A stretch of 64,000 bases of DNA from an uncultured Bacteroidia bacterium (GCA_902785755.1 CACZZO010000002.1:186001-250000), one strand, 5' to 3'; shown: positions 25,769 to 33,329, counted from the first letter of the stretch. Notes: generated from the letters alone by a model not told the origin. A program made the numbers and translations.

Positions 25769-26761
25769 ATGGGAGGCAAATCTTTTTCGGGCAGACTGAC
25801 TTTGAGAATCATCGGTATCATGTCGTTGATTACCATCGTGTCACAATTCGTGATGGCCGTGGTTTCGCAAATCATCATCGCCAAGGAAGTGGCACATCAT
25901 CCCGAATTGGAGCAGCATCCGATAGATATTTTGCTCCATTCGCTGCCTATGCAGATTTCGTTGATTGTCATTCTGTTGGCAAGCATTGTGGTGCTGTTTT
26001 TCGTTTGCCGTCGTGTCATCAGCCGAATGGCGAGTCCGGTCGATCGCATCGAGTCGGATTTGGTTTTGGCCCGCAAAATCCAGCATGGGATGCTGCGTAC
26101 CGATTTTCCCCCCATGTTATATGCGTTGCTCAATCCGGCCAAGACGGTGGGCGGCGACCTATACGACTTCACCATTAAAGACGACCAACTCTATTTTGCC
26201 ATCGGCGATGTGTCGGGCAAGGGCATTGCTGCCTCGTTGGTGATGGCCATCACGAGGGTGATGCTCCGTTTCGTGGTGGGATCGGGGCTGCCTTTGGACG
26301 AGACTTTGCGTCGTATCAACGATGAATTCAGTGCAACCAATAAAACAGGCATGTTTGTGACCCTGTTTGTCGCCCGCATCGACTTGAAAACGGGCCACAT
26401 GGACTTCTGCAATGCGGGTCACAATCCCATCCTCGTCATCCCGCCTGATGCTGAGCCTTATTTCCTCAAATGCAAAACGAATATCGCCGTTGGCATGTTC
26501 GAGAAATTCAACTACGAGGCGGAACAGATAGACCTGAAACAGGGTACGCGAATCATTGCCTATACCGATGGCGTGACCGAAGCCGAAAAAGCCGACCAAA
26601 GCCTGTATGGAAACGAGCGTCTGTTGGAATGGTCGAAGACATTGAAAAACAACGAATTAATTGAAAAAGATGTGGTTGAACGCCTTTATGCTTCGGTTCA
26701 AACCTTTGCCGAAGGCAATCCACAAAATGACGACATAACCATTGTTAGTTTACGATTATGA
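25769..26761 (+). CDS. Membrane-anchored PP2C/SpoIIE (RsbU-type) phosphatase
   Basis: 330 residues. Two N-terminal membrane helices (about 15-40 and 60-82) flank a short loop with a His-rich segment. The cytoplasmic part is a PP2C-type SpoIIE domain: ARKIQHGML, GGDLYDFTIKDD, FAIGDVSGKGIAASLVMA, FCNAGHNPILV and AYTDGVTEAE carry the metal-binding Asp residues; NDDITIVSL ends it. Such enzymes dephosphorylate STAS proteins. The stop overlaps the start of the kinase gene (ATGA), and the STAS gene follows, giving a complete partner-switch set. There is no separate sensor domain beyond the membrane part. Confidence 0.92.
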   Translation: MGGKSFSGRLTLRIIGIMSLITIVSQFVMAVVSQIIIAKEVAHHPELEQHPIDILLHSLPMQISLIVILLASIVVLFFVCRRVISRMASPVDRIESDLVLARKIQHGMLRTDFPPMLYALLNPAKTVGGDLYDFTIKDDQLYFAIGDVSGKGIAASLVMAITRVMLRFVVGSGLPLDETLRRINDEFSATNKTGMFVTLFVARIDLKTGHMDFCNAGHNPILVIPPDAEPYFLKCKTNIAVGMFEKFNYEAEQIDLKQGTRIIAYTDGVTEAEKADQSLYGNERLLEWSKTLKNNELIEKDVVERLYASVQTFAEGNPQNDDITIVSLRL

Positions 26762-27177
26762 AAAAGAAACGATTTAATCCCATCACCGACCGGAGCAGCG
26801 AAATCATCGCTTTTCTGATGGCTTCGCCCGACATGCCCGACGATGCCGACCTGCGTTTCAAGATTGAACTTTCCATCGAGGAAGCCGTTGAAAATGTGGT
26901 GCGCTATGCATACGAAGGCGGCATCGGTTGGCTTGAGGCGGGTACGCATTTGGATGATAAGTCATTGATCCTCACCATCGAACTGCGCGATGCTGGTAAG
27001 CCTTTCAATCCACTCGAAGAAGCCGACCCCGACATCACACTTTCGGCGAATGAGCGTCCCGTTGGCGGCCTCGGCATCTACCTCTGCAAACAGATGATGG
27101 ACAGCATCACCTATCGCTATGAGGACGGTAACAATGTGCTCATAATGAAGAAATTAGTCAGCCCTGAAAGGGCGTAA
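26758..27177 (+). CDS. RsbW-like serine kinase / anti-sigma-type ATPase
   Basis: 139 residues of GHKL (HATPase_c) fold. ELSIEEAVENVVRYAY is the N box, LRDAGKPFNPLEEADP the G1 region and VGGLGIYLCKQMMD the G2 lid. Such proteins phosphorylate a STAS antagonist and bind a sigma or other target. It overlaps the phosphatase gene by 4 bases. Its last five codons, encoding SPERA, are formed by the dispersed repeat at 27160-27212, so the repeat supplies the C-terminus and stop. Confidence 0.9.
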   Translation: MKKKRFNPITDRSSEIIAFLMASPDMPDDADLRFKIELSIEEAVENVVRYAYEGGIGWLEAGTHLDDKSLILTIELRDAGKPFNPLEEADPDITLSANERPVGGLGIYLCKQMMDSITYRYEDGNNVLIMKKLVSPERA

Positions 27178-27212
27178 CACTACAACCCGACATTTCATGT
27201 CGGGGCAAACAA
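27160..27212 (+). repeat. Dispersed two-hairpin repeat, copy 2
   Basis: AGCCCTGAAAGGGCG (27160-27174), ACAACCCGA (27182-27190) and TCGGGGCAAACAA (27200-27212) match the - strand of 13038-13100. CCCGACAT and ATGTCGGG make a perfect 8-bp hairpin with loop TTC. It lies between the kinase and STAS genes and could slow or attenuate the operon transcript. Confidence 0.65.
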
Positions 27213-27224
27213 GAAGTGAAGAAT

Positions 27225-27527
27225 ATGAACATTACCATAAACAAACAAGGCGGAAAAACCCTCGTTGTGCTTGACGGGCGCATCGACAGTTCGAATTCCG
27301 ACCGATTCCAAAAGGACATGGCACCGCTGATGGAAGGCGACAGCCCCGACATCGACATCGACTGTGGGGGAATGACTTACACTTCGTCGCAGGGCCTGCG
27401 CATTTTCCTTTTGCTGCAAAAAAGTGTGATGGCACGCAAAGGCAAATTGGTGATGCGCAACATGAATTCCCACGTGAAAGAGGTGTTCGACATCACAGGT
27501 TTTTCAAATATCATCACCATCATCTGA
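27225..27527 (+). CDS. STAS domain anti-sigma-factor antagonist (RsbV/SpoIIAA type)
   Basis: 100 residues, one STAS domain: ITINKQGGKTLVVLDGRIDS at the start, then DCGGMTYTSSQGLRIFLLL with the phospho-acceptor Ser before the GLR helix, and VFDITGFSNIITI at the end. It should be phosphorylated by the kinase and dephosphorylated by the phosphatase encoded just upstream. A GTG three codons upstream is possible, but the ATG gives the normal domain start, with AAGAAG in front. The next gene begins 5 bases later. Confidence 0.9.
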   Translation: MNITINKQGGKTLVVLDGRIDSSNSDRFQKDMAPLMEGDSPDIDIDCGGMTYTSSQGLRIFLLLQKSVMARKGKLVMRNMNSHVKEVFDITGFSNIITII

Positions 27528-27532
27528 ACGCC

Positions 27533-28612
27533 ATGAAACTCAACATGCACACGGAGTTGCTGCTTGATGCCTATCACGAGCAACTTCCTCTTTATGAGAA
27601 ACTTAAATCCATCGTCGTTGAGCAGATTTACACTTGCTTGCATGAAAACCATATCCGTATTGCCGGATTGGAATCCCGCATCAAGGAGGAGAAAAGTTTG
27701 GCGAACAAGTTGGAGTTGAAGGGCTATAAGTATCATTCAATCAATGATGTAACGGATATTGTTGGCATTCGTGTCATCACATTTTTCAGTGATGAGGTGG
27801 ACATTATTTCGGCTCTTGTGGAACAGATGTTCGACATTGATTGGGAAAACTCCGTCGACAAGCGCAAGTCTTTGGAAATCGACCGTTTCGGCTACATGTC
27901 GCTGCACTATATTTGCCGTTTGCCGGGAACGATTTGCAAGGAGGCCGACATGCTGGAGCTGTGCCAAATCCGTTTTGAGTTGCAGATGCGGAGCGTGTTG
28001 CAACACATGTGGGCCAACATGTACCACGACATGGGCTACAAGAGTGATGTGGAAATCCCCGTTGAGTATCAGCGCAATATGAACCGCTTGGCGGGCATGT
28101 TGGAGCTGGCCGACGAGCAGTTTAGCCGTATTCGCAGGGAAATTAACGATTACCGCCGCAATGTGCAGTCGCTTGTGGCGACAGGCAATTTTGACGAAGT
28201 TCCCTTAAACGGCGACACCTTCCGCAGTTATCTTGACTTGAAACCCTACCAGCGTTTGATGGAGAAAATTGCGGCCATCAATCAGGCGGAGATTTACGAG
28301 GACAGCCTGATACCGTATTATAACGTGTTGTTGCACATGGGCATGAAGACCGTAGGCGATATTGAGCGGTTGCGCAACAAGTACAGTGACGGAGCCTATC
28401 AGTTGGCGCTCCTCCAATTGGCAGGCACGGGTCTCGACATTGTGGCCTATTCGGTGGCTCTGCAAAACATTTGCATCGTGGCTATTCTCAAACAGGGTTT
28501 CGGCGAGGCGGGATTGATACGCCTTTTCGCTGCCCTTTACGGCGAAAGTGCCTACAATGCACAACGCGCCGAGCGTGTTTTTGAGCAAGCCCGAAAAATC
28601 AATTTAGTGTGA
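27533..28612 (+). CDS. Small alarmone synthetase-like protein (RelA/SpoT synthetase domain)
   Basis: 359 residues. Residues about 40-170 are a (p)ppGpp synthetase domain: ESRIKEEKSLANKLELKGY, DVTDIVGIRVITF, DRFGYMSLHYIC and FELQMRSVLQHMWANMYHD correspond to the GTP and ATP binding blocks and the E-x-Q-x-R motif. It lacks the HD, TGS and ACT domains of full RSH enzymes. The last 140 residues (after NDYRRNVQSLVATG) are helical and unrecognised. It sits between STAS and an HD hydrolase gene with 5 and 5 bases between, clearly one operon. Likely makes ppGpp or a related alarmone in response to the switch; the link is inferred. Confidence 0.85.
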   Translation: MKLNMHTELLLDAYHEQLPLYEKLKSIVVEQIYTCLHENHIRIAGLESRIKEEKSLANKLELKGYKYHSINDVTDIVGIRVITFFSDEVDIISALVEQMFDIDWENSVDKRKSLEIDRFGYMSLHYICRLPGTICKEADMLELCQIRFELQMRSVLQHMWANMYHDMGYKSDVEIPVEYQRNMNRLAGMLELADEQFSRIRREINDYRRNVQSLVATGNFDEVPLNGDTFRSYLDLKPYQRLMEKIAAINQAEIYEDSLIPYYNVLLHMGMKTVGDIERLRNKYSDGAYQLALLQLAGTGLDIVAYSVALQNICIVAILKQGFGEAGLIRLFAALYGESAYNAQRAERVFEQARKINLV

Positions 28613-28617
28613 AAACC

Positions 28618-29181
28618 ATGAATAACCCATTGGAAACCAGTTTTTTCGATAAAGCGGTTAGGTTAGCCGTCGAAGCCCACAGCGGCACTGAGCGGCGCTG
28701 CAAAGGCTATCCATATATCATCCATCCCATGGAGGCCGTTGCCATTGTGGCCACTATGACCAACGATCAAGAAATGTTGGCTGCTGCCATCTTGCACGAC
28801 GTGGTGGAAGATACCGACGTGACCCTTGAGCAAATCCGCGATGAGTTTGGCGACCGTGTGGCCACGCTCGTCCAACATGAAACCGCACCCGACGACGAAA
28901 ACCTGACTTGGCGCGAGAAGAAGTCGATACAAGTGGAACAACTGGCAGCCGCGCCCATCGACAGCAAGATTGTTGCTCTCGGCGACAAGCTCTCCAATAT
29001 GCAAGGCATTGCCTTGGACTATCGTCAAGTTGGCGATGCGGTTTGGAGTCGCTTTCATGCCCCAAACGGAAAGCCCGATGTGGAGTGGTATTACCGCTCA
29101 CTCGCAAAGGCTCTGTCGGAGTTGTCGGAATTGGCTGCCTATCAGGGTTTTGTGAAGTTGTTGGGAGAGACTTTCGGATAG
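28618..29181 (+). CDS. Small alarmone hydrolase-like HD protein (MESH1/SAH type)
   Basis: 187 residues. HSGTERRCKGYPYIIHPMEA, AAILHDVVEDTDVTLEQI and GDKLSNMQGI are the metal-binding His/HD and following motifs of the RelA/SpoT hydrolase domain, without a synthetase part. It is the natural counterpart of the synthetase just upstream, so the pair resembles an RSH enzyme split in two. A GTG at 28609 could extend it by three residues and overlap the synthetase stop. It ends exactly one base before the stop of the convergent namZ gene. Confidence 0.85.
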   Translation: MNNPLETSFFDKAVRLAVEAHSGTERRCKGYPYIIHPMEAVAIVATMTNDQEMLAAAILHDVVEDTDVTLEQIRDEFGDRVATLVQHETAPDDENLTWREKKSIQVEQLAAAPIDSKIVALGDKLSNMQGIALDYRQVGDAVWSRFHAPNGKPDVEWYYRSLAKALSELSELAAYQGFVKLLGETFG

Positions 29182-30426
29182 TCAATACATTAGATACTTC
29201 GCCCGAATCGCCTTGAAAGCCTCAAGGTCGTTTTGCCACAAAGCGCAGATTTCATCTGCGTTTTTTCCGTTTTCGATGTCGCGCTGCAATTGCTGGTCGC
29301 CTGAAAGTTTCACGAAGTAATTGTTGAAGAAGTTCTTGTCTTTCAGCTGCTGGTAAGCCTCAATGAGCCATTCCAAATGCAACTGATTGGCATTGAGTGC
29401 GTAATCGTGGGCAAATTCAACCAAGTTTTCACCTCGGCAACGTTGACCTTCAAGCAAAGGTTTTGAGGCTCCGCTTGTGCTTTTTGGTATGAAGGTGAAA
29501 CTGCCGCGCATGTCAGGGTGGCCATAAATCTGGAAAGGCGTTTCGGTGCCGCGACCGATGCTGACGATGGTGCCCTCGAAGAAACAAAGGGTGGGGTAGA
29601 GGTACACCGATTCCCAGTTGGGCAGGTTGGGCGAAGGGCGCACGGGCAACTCATAGATGGCGTTGCGGTTATATTTATTAATAGGTATCACGGTGAGGTC
29701 GCAGCGGATGCCGTTTTTCAACCAGCCTTCGCCGTTCACCATCTTGGCATACTCGCCGATGGTCATGCCATAGACGACGGGGACTTGGTGCATTCCCACA
29801 AACGAGGAGTTTTCAGACTTCAAAACAGGGCCATCCACATAAAAACCATTCGGATTGGGTCGGTCGAGGACGATGACGGGAAGGTTGTTTTCGGCGGCGG
29901 CCTCCATGACGTAGGTCATCGTGGAAATGTAGGTGTAGAACCTCACGCCAACATCCTGCAAGTCGAAGAGAATCAGGTCGATGCCTTGAAACATTTCGGG
30001 CGTGGGTTTCTTGTTTTTGCCGTAAAGCGAGACGATGGGCAGGCCCGTTTTCTCGTCCTTGCCACTGTGTACCTTCGCGCCTGCATCAGCCGTGCCACGG
30101 AAACCATGCTCGGGTGTGTAAATTTTCTTGATGTCAACGCCCAAAGAAAGCAACGTGTCCACCAAATGCGTTTCTCCAACAATGCTCGTTTGGTTGCCAA
30201 CCACACCAACTCGTTTTCCTCTCAGAAGTGGCAGGTAATCATCCAATTGCATAGCGGCGGAAACATAGTGTTCCTTGTCGATGAAAGCAAGTTGAGGCGT
30301 TACCAAATTGGCTGGCTTTTGCGTTTTGATTCTGTTGTTTGGCTCGTTGTCCATCTTGAAGATTTGGGCTTGGGCTTGCGCAAGGAAGGCGCATAGCAGC
30401 AGGGCGAAAAAGGATTGTCGTTTCAT
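29182..30426 (-). CDS. namZ: Exo-beta-N-acetylmuramidase NamZ-like (DUF1343)
   Basis: 414 residues with a signal peptide (QSFFALLLCAFLAQAQA). DUF1343 blocks: RGKRVGVVGNQTSIV, YTPEHGFRGTADAGAKV, LILFDLQDVGVRFYTYISTM, VLDRPNPNGFYVDGPVL and FEGTIVSIGRGTETPFQ. Characterised members (GH171) remove N-acetylmuramic acid from the non-reducing end of peptidoglycan fragments, so this is probably a periplasmic cell-wall recycling enzyme. The -7 box TACCTTTGC lies 20 bases upstream on the - strand. Confidence 0.9.
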   Translation of the reverse strand: MKRQSFFALLLCAFLAQAQAQIFKMDNEPNNRIKTQKPANLVTPQLAFIDKEHYVSAAMQLDDYLPLLRGKRVGVVGNQTSIVGETHLVDTLLSLGVDIKKIYTPEHGFRGTADAGAKVHSGKDEKTGLPIVSLYGKNKKPTPEMFQGIDLILFDLQDVGVRFYTYISTMTYVMEAAAENNLPVIVLDRPNPNGFYVDGPVLKSENSSFVGMHQVPVVYGMTIGEYAKMVNGEGWLKNGIRCDLTVIPINKYNRNAIYELPVRPSPNLPNWESVYLYPTLCFFEGTIVSIGRGTETPFQIYGHPDMRGSFTFIPKSTSGASKPLLEGQRCRGENLVEFAHDYALNANQLHLEWLIEAYQQLKDKNFFNNYFVKLSGDQQLQRDIENGKNADEICALWQNDLEAFKAIRAKYLMY

Positions 30427-30445
30427 TTCAGAAGTGTTTTGTTTT

Positions 30446-30454
30446 GCAAAGGTA
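30446..30454 (-). promoter_or_regulatory. -7 box TACCTTTGC of namZ
   Basis: GCAAAGGTA on the + strand. A second possible box (TAAATTTGC, 30465-30473) lies just upstream. Confidence 0.6.
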
Positions 30455-30507
30455 TTGAAAATTATGCAAATTTAGTGCCTAAAGGTTTCGCCGAACCGAT
30501 TTTTCCC

Positions 30508-30516
30508 TATTTTTGC
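30508..30516 (+). promoter_or_regulatory. -7 box TATTTTTGC before the folded leader
   Basis: A perfect consensus on the + strand. It predicts transcription from about 30522 and a leader of about 290 bases before the first ATG at 30814. The gene-free gap 30427-30813 holds this box, the namZ promoter and the structured RNA. Confidence 0.6.
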
Positions 30517-30518
30517 CC

Positions 30519-30698
30519 CCGAATTGGCTCGCCAGTTCGGACTTTATGAACTTTAGAAGCGTTATGCTTCTTTGTACTTGAGAACCTGCGAAATTTTCAA
30601 GTAAAATGATAAAGGAAGTCGTATAACGGCTTCACGCTGTTTAGCGTGTGGCTGTTATTACATTCTTTATCATGGGTTTTTCGCAGGACCTTCAAGTA
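30519..30698 (+). ncRNA. Strongly folded leader RNA / possible cis-regulator or sRNA
   Basis: Perfect helices: CCGAATTGG/CCAGTTCGG with a CTCG loop (30519-30540); AGAAGC/GCTTCT (30555-30571). Then a nested element: TACTTGA (30575-30581) with TCAAGTA (30692-30698); CCTGCGAAA (30585-30593) with TTTCGCAGG (30679-30687); ATGATAAAG (30606-30614) with CTTTATCAT (30665-30673). Inside are two hairpins, GAAGTCGT/ACGGCTTC (30615-30633) and CACGC/GCGTG (30633-30648). TACTTGA can instead pair with TCAAGTA at 30597-30603, which would break the outer helix. It has no open frame and no T-run. I do not recognise it as a known riboswitch, 6S RNA or SRP RNA. Confidence 0.6.
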
Positions 30699-30813
30699 CG
30701 ATGTGATATAACACAGCGCACGCTTCTTTTGTTTGGTGTGGACGATAGGCGTATCTGTTAAATGGTTTGGAAACAGTAACTAACAAGTTTGATAACATCA
30801 AAATAAAGGAAAA

Positions 30814-31134
30814 ATGGACAAAATGAGAAAGAAGAAAACCCTTGTTCTTTCGGCGGCGATAGCATCCATGTTGCTTCCGCCTTTGACAATGAATGCCCAG
30901 TATGATGAGCACAAGTATGGCCTACAGCCTTGGTTTAAGTCAAGTTTGATGCGCAGGGAAGGGAGCACTGTAGGAGGGGACATTAACGCTCAAGGGTTTG
31001 GTGAGACCAGTGGCGAAATCACCGGTCAAACCTTTGGCGCACCTTTGAGCAGCGGATTGCTCGTCATGCTCGCGGCAGGTGCAGGTTATGCAACAATTAA
31101 ATCAAGGAAAAAACAAAACAGAAAGGAAAAATGA
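30814..31134 (+). CDS. Small exported protein with C-terminal membrane anchor
   Basis: 106 residues, function unknown. Signal peptide 1-29 (ending MNAQ), a Gly-rich middle (GGDINAQGFGETSGEITGQ) and the segment TFGAPLSSGLLVMLAAGAGY, a likely membrane helix, followed by a basic tail KSRKKQNRKEK. That layout of signal peptide, short extracytoplasmic segment and C-terminal anchor recurs, from memory, in small Bacteroidales genes next to fimbrillin-like proteins. AAGGA lies upstream of the ATG, as does a 6-bp hairpin (30788-30802). The stop overlaps the start of the lipoprotein gene (ATGA), so the two are translationally coupled. Confidence 0.65.
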   Translation: MDKMRKKKTLVLSAAIASMLLPPLTMNAQYDEHKYGLQPWFKSSLMRREGSTVGGDINAQGFGETSGEITGQTFGAPLSSGLLVMLAAGAGYATIKSRKKQNRKEK

Positions 31135-32729
31135 ACATGAAAAAGATTAGTATTATCGTTGCGGCAATGACTTTGGCTTTAGGCCTTTCGCAATGCAAGA
31201 AAGAACAACCCACAACCGCCAACGGGAATGATGCCGTTGCTATCACGCTCGACATAAAGAACAATGGCGGCTCAAGAATGGATGTGAACACAAGCACGGG
31301 CGAAGTCACATACGAGACTGGCGACGTGATTTATGTGGCCAGTGGTGGAACATTCATTGGCACGCTAACCCACAACGGCACAAACTTCGCTGGCACCATC
31401 ACCAATCCAACCGTGGGCGAACCGTTGCATTTCTATTTCTTGGGCAACGTAACTCCTGCTGAAACCCTCACGACAGGGACTACAACGACTTGCTCAGTGG
31501 TCATTAGCGACCAGACTGAGCATTTGCCCGTGATAGAATATGCTCCGTCAAACGAAACCTATACCGCTGGTGCAACCACTTTCACCGCTCATTTGCTGAA
31601 CAAGTGCGCCTTGGTGAAGTTCAATGTAACCACGGCCTCTGAAGCGGCCACTTGTATTACGGGAATGAAGAACAAGGTGACAGTGAATTTTGCAGAAAAC
31701 ACCTTGACCCACAGCCAAGAAGGTAATGGCGTGATTACTTTGCCGTCAGGCATTGGAGAAAAGTGGGCGATTCTTTTGCCGCAAGAGGCGGTTGAGGCTG
31801 GCGAGGAAGGTAGTGCGTATTCTGAAGATGGAGATTATACGGGTACATGCGGTGCGGTTCCTGCCATTTATGAGAACGGCTACTTAATTGCTGGCATTGA
31901 GGTAAATGTGACTAATGAGGTCAATCCTGGCGAAGTTCCTGTTGGTGCTATTAGTGGGAAGTTTACTATCAATGCTGATGGTGACCAAGTGTATTTCTCA
32001 AAAGGCAACCTGCAATACCAAGCCTCAACTAACACTTGGCGGTTTGCCGGAAGCCAATGGAACTACATGGGCGACGGCAACAGCAATATATCCGAAACCT
32101 ATGATGGCTGGATTGACCTTTTCGGTTGGGGTACGAGTGGCTACAACCACGGTGCTAACTGCTACCAGCCGTGGAGTACCAGTACAACTGCCAGCGACTA
32201 CTACGCTTATGGGGAATACACATACAACTTGTATGACCAGAATGGCCAAGCCGACTGGGGCTACAACGCCATCAGCAACGGCGGCAACACGGCGAACATC
32301 TGGCGCACATTGACGGACAATGAATGGAATTATGTCATCAACACCCGCAATACCACATCGGGTATCCGCTATGCCAAAGCCAAAGTGAACAATATGAATG
32401 GCGCTATCCTTTTGCCTGACAACTGGACTACTACAACATACGCTTTGAACAGTACAAACAATAGTCTCGAAGACTTCACAAGTAACACCATCACCGCCTC
32501 CGACTGGTCGAATGTCTTTGAAGCCAACGGTGCGGTATTCCTGCCTGCTGCGGGCAACCGTGGGGGGACTACGGTCAATGATGTCGGTTCTGGAGGCTAC
32601 TACTGGTCAGCATCGTATGACAATAACTACGGCGCACGCTGCCTGTACTTCAGTAGCGTCAGTTTCTACACGACCTACTACAGCCGCGACTATGGTCCGT
32701 CTGTGCGCTTGGTTCGCGATGTAGAATAA
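31131..32729 (+). CDS. Fimbrillin-like lipoprotein with C-terminal FISUMP/FGE-like variable domain
   Basis: 532 residues. Lipobox LSQC at Cys22, followed by KKEQ. Residues about 35-270 look like a fimbrillin or adhesin beta fold (FYFLGNVTP, HLLNKCALVKFNVTT, WAILLPQE). From about 285 (GKFTINADGDQVYFSKGNLQ) to the end is a domain typical of Bacteroidota and Fibrobacter surface proteins: NTWRFAGSQWNYMGDG, WIDLFGWGTSGYN, WRTLTDNEWNYV, GAVFLPAAGNRGG, then GGYYWSASYDNNYGARCLYF and SVRLVRDVE. The last part resembles the C-type-lectin-like ends diversified by retroelements, but no reverse transcriptase is in the window. Probably surface-exposed. Confidence 0.7.
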   Translation: MNMKKISIIVAAMTLALGLSQCKKEQPTTANGNDAVAITLDIKNNGGSRMDVNTSTGEVTYETGDVIYVASGGTFIGTLTHNGTNFAGTITNPTVGEPLHFYFLGNVTPAETLTTGTTTTCSVVISDQTEHLPVIEYAPSNETYTAGATTFTAHLLNKCALVKFNVTTASEAATCITGMKNKVTVNFAENTLTHSQEGNGVITLPSGIGEKWAILLPQEAVEAGEEGSAYSEDGDYTGTCGAVPAIYENGYLIAGIEVNVTNEVNPGEVPVGAISGKFTINADGDQVYFSKGNLQYQASTNTWRFAGSQWNYMGDGNSNISETYDGWIDLFGWGTSGYNHGANCYQPWSTSTTASDYYAYGEYTYNLYDQNGQADWGYNAISNGGNTANIWRTLTDNEWNYVINTRNTTSGIRYAKAKVNNMNGAILLPDNWTTTTYALNSTNNSLEDFTSNTITASDWSNVFEANGAVFLPAAGNRGGTTVNDVGSGGYYWSASYDNNYGARCLYFSSVSFYTTYYSRDYGPSVRLVRDVE

Positions 32730-32768
32730 CCCACTAACCATCTCATCCGCAACGGATGATTAGTATAT

Positions 32769-32818
32769 CCGCCCTTCTGCTTCTTGGGGAAACCTTGGAG
32801 CGGGAGGGCGGTGTTTTT
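32769..32818 (+). terminator. Terminator candidate after the lipoprotein gene
   Basis: CCGCCCT (32769-32775) pairs with AGGGCGG (32805-32811) across a 29-base loop, then TGTTTTT. A second small perfect hairpin, TCATCCG/CGGATGA with loop CAA, lies at 32743-32759. The gene-free stretch 32730-33075 holds these, repeat copy 1 and a promoter. Confidence 0.45.
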
Positions 32819-32902
32819 CCTGTCGCCCCGCCGGGGATTTGTTTGGTATTTGTTTTTTGTTTGGCAGGGGTTGCATTGCATTTCACCCCTGCCTACTATC
32901 CG

Positions 32903-32995
32903 CCGTCACTCCGTGACTTGGGCTATGGCACGAAGGAACCCCAGGGGGGTGATAGGATTTTAGGCAGGCGGTGGAGCATGGCGGAACCCCTGCCG
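32903..32995 (+). repeat. 93-bp direct repeat, copy 1
   Basis: Differs from 33330-33422 at six of 93 positions by eye count. Starts CCGTCACTCC and ends AACCCCTGCCG. It contains GGCAGG/CCTGCC and CCCC/GGGG stems. Each copy precedes a promoter and a small RHH-like gene at almost the same distance (173 and 179 bases to the ATG). Confidence 0.9.
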
Positions 32996-33021
32996 ACAAA
33001 ACGAAAAACGAAACAATGAAA

Positions 33022-33055
33022 AAATGGTGGTGTAGGTAATTTTGTTTATTTTTGC
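33022..33055 (+). promoter_or_regulatory. Shared promoter block, copy B
   Basis: GGTGGTGTAGGTAA then TTTTGTTTATTTTTGC, with -7 box TATTTTTGC at 33047-33055, 21 bases before the ATG at 33076. Confidence 0.6.
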
Positions 33056-33075
33056 GGGCAGAAAACATATACATT

Positions 33076-33324
33076 ATGTGTACCTACATTATAAGTTTAA
33101 ACGATGCGCTTGTTGAAAAGGCACGGCCTTCGTTTCCCGATGACAAGGCTTTGCAACGGTGGTTGCAAGAACAAGTTTCTGTCATGTTGGAACGTTTTCT
33201 TTGCGAGCAAAAGGAGAAAGAGTCTGCACAAAAAGCAATAGTCAAAGAAAGCCTAACCACAGCATTCAACGAATTACATTCGGGGCAGGCAAAAAAAGAT
33301 GCCAGAAGTCTATTCGCACAATAA
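33076..33324 (+). CDS. Small antitoxin-like protein (paralogue 1)
   Basis: 82 residues. The N-terminus MCTYIISLNDALVEKARPSF is a strand followed by helices, like ribbon-helix-helix or RelB-type antitoxins; ALQRWLQEQVSVMLERFL follows. It is clearly paralogous to the gene at 33509 (same positions: MCT, ND-L, RP-FP-D, LQRWL). The Glu/Lys-rich tail is different. No toxin gene is adjacent. The RHH call is from pattern only. A start eight codons upstream would begin in the -7 box. Confidence 0.6.
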   Translation: MCTYIISLNDALVEKARPSFPDDKALQRWLQEQVSVMLERFLCEQKEKESAQKAIVKESLTTAFNELHSGQAKKDARSLFAQ

Positions 33325-33329
33325 AACCT

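Noticed and set aside
30519..30813. 6S RNA, SRP RNA or a retron ncRNA at the folded leader
   Set aside because: No SRP GGAAG-type loop, no open 6S-like bubble beyond the nested helices, and no reverse transcriptase nearby. Kept as an unclassified structured RNA.
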